Shown here: positions 12,833-18,016 of the stretch, one piece after another
Position numbering within the stretch: position 1 is the stretch's first letter
Layout: each line of letters starts with the position of its first letter
DNA from: Oscillospiraceae bacterium
Lineage (GTDB): Bacteria; Bacillota; Clostridia; Oscillospirales; Ruminococcaceae
NCBI GenBank assembly: GCA_016296165.1
Contig: JAEDJV010000045.1
Span: 1-18,016 of the forward strand
DNA length: 18,016 nucleotides
Direction of reading: 5' to 3'
Notes under the pieces: model-generated
The model's database searches: none
Told to the model about the DNA's origin: nothing
Seen by the model: the letters and a program-made list of their open reading frames with translations, nothing else
Program-made: the position numbers and the translations under genes

Positions 12833-13792
12833 ATGAACAGTCAGTTCGAAAATGTAGAAGCAGTCAAGGAAGCACTAAGAAACATAGTAAATGAACATGG
12901 CATTGAACTGTTTAAGGATGCTAAAAGATTTACCGGGCTTCTTAATGATTATATGCCGGATTTTGAAAAAGAAAGAAGACTCATAAGGACCGTTATTGCA
13001 AACAACGTGATATCCCAGATGGTTGATGAACCAGATCAGAAACTCGCGATAGTGAAAGCAAGAGAGTATATGCTTAACGATATGTTTCTTTCAGCCATTG
13101 CTGCCGAGTTTGTTCTTGAATGTTTTACATATATGTTAGGATGGCCGTTTACACCTGAATTAAGAGAAACGCCTTCGCACAGCTCACCGTCTCATGAGGC
13201 TAAATCAGCGCAGAATCCTGCAGTAAATAACAATGCTCCTGAAAAAGAATTAAAGCCAAAGCCGCTTAAGAGATTTGACGCAATAAAATACAAGCTTTTC
13301 TCAAACGTCAAGGTACCTGAAGGCTATACACAGATAGAGAGTTTTGCATTTGACGGATATGGTTTCCTGAAAACGATTAGAATTCCTTCAACATGTAAGG
13401 TAATAGGCGAATATGCTTTTTCTGAATGTAAAAAACTTAGAGCAGTAGAATTACCGGAAACTCTCAGGGTAATACAGAAGGGTGCGTTCAGTTCATGTGC
13501 GTCACTGGAGAGAGTTGAGATTCCATGGGGAGTAACTGCAATAGAAGAAGGAACATTTTCTTTCTGCAGCAATCTTGAGGATATTATAATTCCGGCTTCT
13601 GTTTCAAGTATAGGTGATGAAGCTTTTGAAGGGTGTGAGACACTTCGTGATGTTGTACTTCCTGAAACGATAAAATTTATTGGTAACAATGTATTTGCTT
13701 TTTGTCCTGCAATAACAATACAATGTCGTGAAAACTCATACGTACACAAATTCTGTATGACAAATGGCATACATTTCGAATTTATCAGATAA
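12833..13792 (+). CDS. cytoplasmic BspA-type leucine-rich-repeat protein
   Basis: This 319-residue protein has two parts. The N-terminal helical domain (about 1-108, with FKDAKRFTGLLNDYMPDFEK and RRLIRTVIANN) resembles an unnamed adaptor domain seen on various clostridial cytoplasmic proteins. After a linker (109-150) come about five BspA/LRR_5 repeats of 23 residues. They share a pattern such as 'LxxVxIPxxVxxIgxxAFxxC' (for example LERVEIPWGVTAIEEGTF), and the protein ends in the usual capping segment ENSYVHKFCMTNGI. There is no signal peptide, so it is cytoplasmic, unlike many surface BspA proteins. It is first gene of the kinase/vWA/phosphatase operon (35 nt to the kinase). It is probably a protein-binding scaffold for that system, which is inference. 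Excellent ribosome binding site TAGGAGGT. Confidence 0.8.
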   Translation: MNSQFENVEAVKEALRNIVNEHGIELFKDAKRFTGLLNDYMPDFEKERRLIRTVIANNVISQMVDEPDQKLAIVKAREYMLNDMFLSAIAAEFVLECFTYMLGWPFTPELRETPSHSSPSHEAKSAQNPAVNNNAPEKELKPKPLKRFDAIKYKLFSNVKVPEGYTQIESFAFDGYGFLKTIRIPSTCKVIGEYAFSECKKLRAVELPETLRVIQKGAFSSCASLERVEIPWGVTAIEEGTFSFCSNLEDIIIPASVSSIGDEAFEGCETLRDVVLPETIKFIGNNVFAFCPAITIQCRENSYVHKFCMTNGIHFEFIR

Positions 13793-13827
13793 AAATTAAT
13801 ATTAGAATAAAAAGGGAATGATTATTG

Positions 13828-15171
13828 ATGGTAGAATTTAAGCCGGGACAGACGATCCCGATGGAATATGGCGGTGAATTAAAAGTAATAAGCACTCTTG
13901 GCCGTGGCGGCCAGGGTATAGTTTATCTTGTTGAGTATAACAATTTAAAATACGCATTAAAATGGTACGATATGGACAAGATGCGTGACCCTCAGGCTTT
14001 CAGAAAGAATATTGAAGTAAATATTAAAGATGGTCCGCCAAGTGATAAGTTTCTCTGGCCAAAATATCTTACAAAGATGGGTGAGGGTGATAGTTTCGGC
14101 TACCTGATGGGATTAAGACCGCCGGAATATGATTCATTTGTTGATATCCTTAATATGTACAAGCTTGAGGTTGACAACAATACAGGAAAAGCACACAGAG
14201 TTACTGTACAGTTTAAGAATCTTAATGCTCTTGTAACTGCTGCTATTAACATTGTAAATGCATTCAGACAGCTTCACAGAGCCGGAAAGAGTTATCAGGA
14301 TCTTAACGACGGTGGTTTCTTTATAAATGTTGCAAACGGAGATGTCCTTGTCTGTGACTGTGATAATATTGCACCGGATGGATATAACTTCGGTATCGGA
14401 GGAAAGCCGGGCTATATGGCTCCTGAAATTGTCAGAGGCGTATGCAGACCTGATGTCCAGACAGATAAGTATTCACTGGCTGTTGTACTCTTTAAACTTC
14501 TTTTCAGAGGTGATCCTCTTGAAGGAGAAAAGGTTGTAAAGACTGTTTGTCTTACTGAAACTGCTGAACTCAAGCATTACGGCAAGGAGGCAGTATTCGT
14601 TTTTGATCCTAACAATGATACTAACAGACCTGTGAAGGGTATCCATGATAATGTAATAAAGTTCTGGGGTATATATCCGAATTATATCAGACAGGCTTTT
14701 ACATTTACTTTTACAACAGGCATTTCTCAGCCTAACAAGAGAATTATAGAAAACGAATGGCAGAAATTATTTGTCCGTCTTCGTTCAGAGATTCTCCCTT
14801 GCTACTGTGGTAGAACTACATTTATCTCGGCATATGATGAAGGAGAAAATAACACTCTTGTATGTAAGAGATGCGGAAGGAAATATGCTACACTTAAGTT
14901 CAGCAATCGTGATTATCGTACACCTATATTCGTTGGAAGAAAACTTTATATGTGTGACGCAGTACCAGGTTCAGACGATTTTAGTACTGTTGTAGGAGAG
15001 ATTGTTGAAAACAAAATCCAAAAAGGTGTTCTTGGTATAAAAAACATGTCTGATAAGGTATGGAAAGTCAGAATGCCTGACGGATCAAATCATGAAGTTG
15101 TATCCGGTAAGGGATTTCCGCTTTGGGCAGGCGTTACTGCTGATATAGGCGGGGTAAACATTGAATTATAG
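13828..15171 (+). CDS. YegI-like Ser/Thr protein kinase with C-terminal zinc ribbon (TerY-P triad)
   Basis: This 447-residue product has a Hanks-type kinase domain at about 15-320. It contains a glycine loop LGRGGQGIV (24-32), catalytic Lys45 in YALKWY, a catalytic loop SYQDLNDGGFF with Asp158, a DFG-equivalent CDCDN (176-180), an activation segment ending GYMAPEI (195-201) and DKYSLAVVLFKLL. The metal-binding Asn expected five residues after Asp158 is Gly163. This departs from the HRDxxxxN pattern; it may be a subfamily trait or reduced activity. A four-Cys zinc ribbon follows (Cys325, 327, 346, 349), then a small beta domain (about 360-447). The order kinase, vWA and PP2C is that of E. coli yegI/yegL/yegK and of TerY-P triads. 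ATG 13828 is used; the TTG at 13825 is an alternative. Confidence 0.85.
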   Translation: MVEFKPGQTIPMEYGGELKVISTLGRGGQGIVYLVEYNNLKYALKWYDMDKMRDPQAFRKNIEVNIKDGPPSDKFLWPKYLTKMGEGDSFGYLMGLRPPEYDSFVDILNMYKLEVDNNTGKAHRVTVQFKNLNALVTAAINIVNAFRQLHRAGKSYQDLNDGGFFINVANGDVLVCDCDNIAPDGYNFGIGGKPGYMAPEIVRGVCRPDVQTDKYSLAVVLFKLLFRGDPLEGEKVVKTVCLTETAELKHYGKEAVFVFDPNNDTNRPVKGIHDNVIKFWGIYPNYIRQAFTFTFTTGISQPNKRIIENEWQKLFVRLRSEILPCYCGRTTFISAYDEGENNTLVCKRCGRKYATLKFSNRDYRTPIFVGRKLYMCDAVPGSDDFSTVVGEIVENKIQKGVLGIKNMSDKVWKVRMPDGSNHEVVSGKGFPLWAGVTADIGGVNIEL

Positions 15172-15190
15172 AAAGGGGTATTAAGTTACC

Positions 15191-15985
15191 ATGGAAGATT
15201 TCAGCACTAAAGCAAAGGAATTAATAGATTTTGAAGATGACGATCCGCTTGGAGCAACAGGTGTTTCAAGAAAGAGTCTTGTTATATTTTTTCTTATAGA
15301 TACATCAGGAAGTATGAAGGGAACAAAGATGGGTGAACTCAATACTGCTATGGAAGAGCTCATGCCGGAAATAAGAAGCATTGGTGAAGCTGATACTGAT
15401 ATCAAGATTGCTGTACTCACATTCTCAACTGGCTGTGCATGGATGTATCCTGAACCGATCTCAGTTGAAGAATTTGAGTGGGCAAGACTTGAAGCTAAGG
15501 GAATTACCGATCTTGGTATGACATTTGAAGAACTTAACAGAAAGCTTTCAAGAAATGAATTCCTTAATTCACCTTCTTTGTCATTTGCACCGGTTATTTT
15601 CCTTATGACAGACGGATATCCTACTGATGACTATAAGGCTGGTTTAAGAAAGCTCCAGTTAAACAGCTGGTACAGATACGGTCTTAAAGTTGCTCTTGGT
15701 ATCGGTAAGGAAGCAAATGATGACATGCTCGCTGAATTTACAACATCTCCAGATACAGTTGTTCATGCTTATTCAGGCGGACAGCTCGCACAGCTCATAA
15801 AGAAGATAGCTGTTACTTCTTCACAGATAGGAAGTAAGAGTATGACTCTTGCTGATGATGTTCTCAGAGACTTAAATGATGTCGATGTTGTTGACAAGAA
15901 ACAGGAACAGCTTGCTGAACAGATTAAGAACATTGTTGAGTCAGATGAATTCCCTAAGGATGTACCATTCGACACAGGATGGTAA
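15191..15985 (+). CDS. TerY/YegL-like von Willebrand factor A protein
   Basis: This 264-residue cytoplasmic vWA protein has a complete MIDAS metal site: DTSGS (37-41), Thr106 in GITDLG, and Asp141 in MTDGYPTDD. That is the pattern of TerY/YegL proteins. The vWA domain runs to about 210. The remaining 55 residues are a charged helical tail (VLRDLNDVDVVDKKQEQLAE) rather than the Cys-rich TerY-C metal-binding domain found in some relatives. In TerY-P systems the vWA protein is thought to bridge or present substrates to the kinase and phosphatase. Spacing is 19 nt after the kinase and 42 nt before the phosphatase. Ribosome binding site is GAAAGGGG. Confidence 0.88.
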   Translation: MEDFSTKAKELIDFEDDDPLGATGVSRKSLVIFFLIDTSGSMKGTKMGELNTAMEELMPEIRSIGEADTDIKIAVLTFSTGCAWMYPEPISVEEFEWARLEAKGITDLGMTFEELNRKLSRNEFLNSPSLSFAPVIFLMTDGYPTDDYKAGLRKLQLNSWYRYGLKVALGIGKEANDDMLAEFTTSPDTVVHAYSGGQLAQLIKKIAVTSSQIGSKSMTLADDVLRDLNDVDVVDKKQEQLAEQIKNIVESDEFPKDVPFDTGW

Positions 15986-16027
15986 TAGATCTGGTGATAT
16001 TTATTTTAAGAAGAGAGGGATGAGTAA

Positions 16028-17080
16028 ATGTTCATCGGATTGAGCGAAACCGTACGAGGTGCGAGTCATGTTGAGAGCGGAACGGTTTGTCAGGACTATG
16101 CGGACTACAAAGTAACCGATAAATACGCAGTAGCGGCCGTTGCTGACGGACATGGCAGCAAAAAGCATTTTAGAAGTGATTTTGGCTCTAAATCAGGTGT
16201 TGAAGTGGCAATAAAGGCTATTGATGAATTTTGTTCAGATGTAGATGAATTTGAACGAAAATTCAGAGATGATCCTGATTATCTGATCACTAAAATTCAA
16301 AAATATATTATAAAAAACTGGTATGATACTGTAAACGAGCATTACAGAAATAATCCTGTAAGACAGGAAGAACGTGAAAAGCTTACGGATGAAGAACTTT
16401 CCGCTGTTAAGATAGAATCAATATATGGTTCAACTCTTTTAGTATCGGTTCTTACTGAAAATTTGTGTTTCGGAATGCAGCTCGGTGACGGAAGTCTTGT
16501 TATCATAAAACAGTGCGGCGAATCTTATATGCCGATTGTCGATGATGAGAGCTGTCCGGCAAACCTGACTTCATCACTTTGCAATTCCAATGCGATAAAA
16601 ATGTTTAACTTTTTCTATACATATGAAAAACCACTTTCGATTATTCTTTCCACAGATGGATTATATACATCCTTTTCAAGTAAGGAAAGCTTTGAGGAGT
16701 ATAATTGCCTGCTTGCCAGCCAGATGACTGATCTTGAAGTTCTAAAATCCAGAATAAACAAAAACTTTGTTCGAAGGACAAATTCAGGCAGCAGAGATGA
16801 TATCTCAATAGCAATAATTTTTGAAAAAGAGATGTTTGAGGAAAATCTGATAAATGTTCAGATGCAGGTAGATATTAATAAAAATAAAGCTGCAATAAGA
16901 GAAGCTGAGGAAAAAGCAAAACAACTTCAGAGACGAGCAAGAGCTGAACAGATTAGAAATGAAAAGAAACTTCTGGAAGAAGCAGAAAAAGCCGCACTTG
17001 CAAGAAAAGCAAAGCTTAAACAGGAAAGAGGAATAGAAAGCATTGAGATTCCTGATGTACAGCCACCAGAGGATGACTAA
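16028..17080 (+). CDS. PP2C-type Ser/Thr phosphatase with coiled-coil tail (TerY-P triad)
   Basis: This 350-residue product has a PP2C domain in residues 1-266. The metal-binding motifs are VADGHGS (38-44, Asp40), GSTLL (134-138), LGDGS (152-156, Asp154), STDGLY (208-213, Asp210) and SRDDIS (255-260, Asp257/258). The opening SETVRGASHVESGTVCQDY is the YegK-type variant 'GxSHxxxgxxCQD'. After the domain comes a highly charged helix (about 281-335, REAEEKAKQLQRRARAEQIR), likely a coiled coil. A short acidic tail ends the protein (DVQPPEDD). It would reverse phosphorylation by the kinase two genes upstream. A terminator follows, so this is the last gene of the operon. No membrane segment. Confidence 0.9.
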   Translation: MFIGLSETVRGASHVESGTVCQDYADYKVTDKYAVAAVADGHGSKKHFRSDFGSKSGVEVAIKAIDEFCSDVDEFERKFRDDPDYLITKIQKYIIKNWYDTVNEHYRNNPVRQEEREKLTDEELSAVKIESIYGSTLLVSVLTENLCFGMQLGDGSLVIIKQCGESYMPIVDDESCPANLTSSLCNSNAIKMFNFFYTYEKPLSIILSTDGLYTSFSSKESFEEYNCLLASQMTDLEVLKSRINKNFVRRTNSGSRDDISIAIIFEKEMFEENLINVQMQVDINKNKAAIREAEEKAKQLQRRARAEQIRNEKKLLEEAEKAALARKAKLKQERGIESIEIPDVQPPEDD

Positions 17081-17106
17081 TGGTATTAATCTGTACTTTT
17101 GACACT

Positions 17107-17136
17107 AAGCATCTCTATTATGAGGTGCTTTTGTGT
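17107..17136 (+). terminator. terminator of the TerY-P operon
   Basis: AAGCATCTC (17107-17115) pairs with GAGGTGCTT (17122-17130), one G-U, with a 6-nt loop and a T-rich tail, 27 nt after the phosphatase stop. Confidence 0.7.
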
Positions 17137-17160
17137 TTTGTATAAGGGAAATAATATAGG

Positions 17161-17552
17161 AATTTCGGGGGCGTTAAAAATAGAAAAAATAGAAAAAATA
17201 GAAAATTATTCTTTCAGAAGCATTTCCCTGTGTATGATGCTTGGTATGATTTTTTTATTTCTGATAACCTGCTTCAATGCTTTTGGAAACGAAAAGGATT
17301 CAATATGTATTGATCATTTTGAAAATATCCAGATAATAAGAAAAGACGGAAGCGTTGAAAATTACTCGGAAAATACTGAATGAAAAAATCGAAGAACTCA
17401 ATAAGCAACATACATTACCAATTGAAATATCCATAGCATATGGATATGCCTTAAGCAGCGATTATCCCGAAAAGACTGCAGATGAAATTTTATCTGCAGC
17501 AGATCAGAATATGTATGCTAAAAAGACAGAAATGAAAAAAATACATAATTAA
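17161..17552 (+). pseudogene. decayed GGDEF (diguanylate cyclase) gene
   Basis: Two fragments in different frames overlap near 17355-17383. The first (to TGA 17383) has a membrane or signal segment (CMMLGMIFLFLITCFNAFG) followed by IDHFENIQIIRKDGSVENYS, resembling the N-terminus of a membrane-bound sensor. The second (about 17361-17552) reads ILNEKIEELNKQHTLPIEIS, then IAYGYALSS, ending ADEILSAADQNMYAKK. That is the C-terminal end of a GGDEF domain. The GGDEF active site and everything between are missing, so an internal deletion with a frameshift is the simplest explanation. The start is also unclear. A 9-bp tandem repeat (TAGAAAAAA, coding Lys-Ile-Glu) lies at 17181-17207. c-di-GMP synthesis is not possible from this locus. 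Confidence 0.6.
17181..17207 (+). repeat. 9-bp tandem repeat, about three copies
   Basis: TAGAAAAAA occurs twice followed by a partial third copy (TAGAAAATT). The in-frame reading is KIE-KIE-KIE in the GGDEF relic. Such short repeats can vary in copy number. Confidence 0.5.
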
Positions 17553-17602
17553 AAAAGCGAAATAATTTTCGGATATCCGGAAATTATTTCGCTTAATTTT
17601 TT
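17551..17602. terminator. bidirectional terminator, long palindrome
   Basis: A 40-bp near-perfect palindrome (17555-17594) has arms AAGCGAAATAATTT and AAATTATTTCGCTT around a central CGGATATCCG. A6 lies on its left and a T-rich run (17597-17602) on its right, so it can stop transcripts from both sides. It separates the GGDEF relic from the minus-strand gene. Confidence 0.8.
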
Positions 17603-17605
17603 ATA

Positions 17606-18016
17606 TTAATTGAACTCGTTCTTCTTCATTTTCTTAAGAAACCTTGCGTCATTCTTTGCAGCTTTCTTTTTATCTTTTGCAGACTGCATTACTTCTTCTT
17701 TGGCAACATCGTCATTTGTTGAACCGTTGCTTTTCGAACCGAGTATATCGTTTAATCTGTCTTTGAAAATGGCATTATTGTCGTTTCCATTGATATTTGT
17801 GCCATAAACAGATACAGACTGTGTGTTAGTTGAAGATCTGGAACCGATAGGAGCTTGCATATTATTCACATATGCAGAACTGCGAGGAGGGAGATTATTG
17901 GCGTAAATGCTTGCCTGCTGTGCAGCTTTATTTGGCTGATTCAGATACAGACTTGCTGTTGGTCTTCCGCCTGTATTATTAGGCTGCTGGTACATGTTGT
18001 TCATAGGCTGCTGCTG
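17606..18016 (-). CDS. Q/N-rich protein, C-terminal part (runs off the window)
   Basis: The frame is open to the window edge. Reading back from the Met at 18004 the codons continue as QQQP, so the start lies outside and at least 136 residues are seen. The visible part is low-complexity and polar: Gln/Asn/Ser/Ala-rich, with repeated Tyr-Leu/Tyr-Ala-Asn units (for example ASLYLNQPNKAAQQASIYAN). A short mixed region follows (AIFKDRLNDILGSKS), then a very basic tail (KDKKKAAKNDARFLKKMKKN). It has no membrane helix and is probably largely disordered. I do not recognise a family. It faces the TerY-P operon across the bidirectional terminator, so a functional link is possible but unsupported. Confidence 0.6.
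   Translation of the reverse strand, partial: QQQPMNNMYQQPNNTGGRPTASLYLNQPNKAAQQASIYANNLPPRSSAYVNNMQAPIGSRSSTNTQSVSVYGTNINGNDNNAIFKDRLNDILGSKSNGSTNDDVAKEEVMQSAKDKKKAAKNDARFLKKMKKNEFN

Noticed and set aside
13324..13770. Minus-strand ORF of 148 codons inside the LRR gene
   Set aside because: It arises from the regular LRR coding repeats; no ribosome binding site or family features.
1..18016. CRISPR arrays or insertion sequences
   Set aside because: No spaced direct repeats of CRISPR type and no transposase or terminal inverted repeats were found.

Overview
The window looks like chromosome of a low-GC Gram-positive anaerobe, most likely a Ruminococcus-type member of the Oscillospiraceae. The evidence is an AgrD-type peptide, SpoIIP, A+T-rich intergenic DNA with TTGACA/TATAAT promoters, strong GGAGG ribosome binding sites, and a three-gene biotin-dependent carboxyltransferase operon. 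The assignment is inferred from gene content; no database was searched.

Positions 1-4830 are an A+T-rich accessory segment. It opens with an intact agrD autoinducer gene behind a promoter that carries a 21-bp-period direct repeat resembling a LytTR/AgrA box. The agrB gene that should process the peptide has lost its catalytic core. Next comes an apparent lactococcin-972-type bacteriocin operon: a small secreted peptide, an FtsX-like multi-TM 'bacteriocin-associated' protein split by a one-base frameshift in a T6 run, an ABC ATPase, and a membrane-anchored protein. Every junction in it is a 4-nt ATGA overlap. A relic of an AAA-ATPase/nuclease-type protein follows, lying between a promoter-like sequence and a terminator.

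Positions 4831-12642 are mostly core genes. They are a RluB-type pseudouridine synthase; an acyl-CoA-type carboxyltransferase, biotin carrier and oxaloacetate/pyruvate carboxyltransferase operon (12S/1.3S/5S transcarboxylase layout); a MetA acyltransferase with Glu111, the acetyl-CoA type; a DUF4190-like membrane protein; a convergent DUF2752 membrane protein; SpoIIP; a permuted NlpC/P60-like hydrolase on the minus strand; and tRNA-Arg(CCG).

Positions 12833-17080 form one operon: a cytoplasmic BspA-type leucine-rich-repeat protein, a YegI-like kinase with a C-terminal zinc ribbon, a TerY/YegL-like vWA protein, and a YegK-like PP2C phosphatase with a coiled-coil tail. This is the TerY-P phosphorylation triad (kinase, vWA adaptor, phosphatase) plus an LRR partner. 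After its terminator lie a decayed GGDEF (diguanylate cyclase) gene and, on the minus strand, the C-terminal end of a Q/N-rich protein that runs off the window edge.

The most notable signals are the orphan agrD with its LytTR-like repeat beside a bacteriocin operon whose membrane gene has a homopolymer frameshift, and the LRR/kinase/vWA/PP2C signalling operon.
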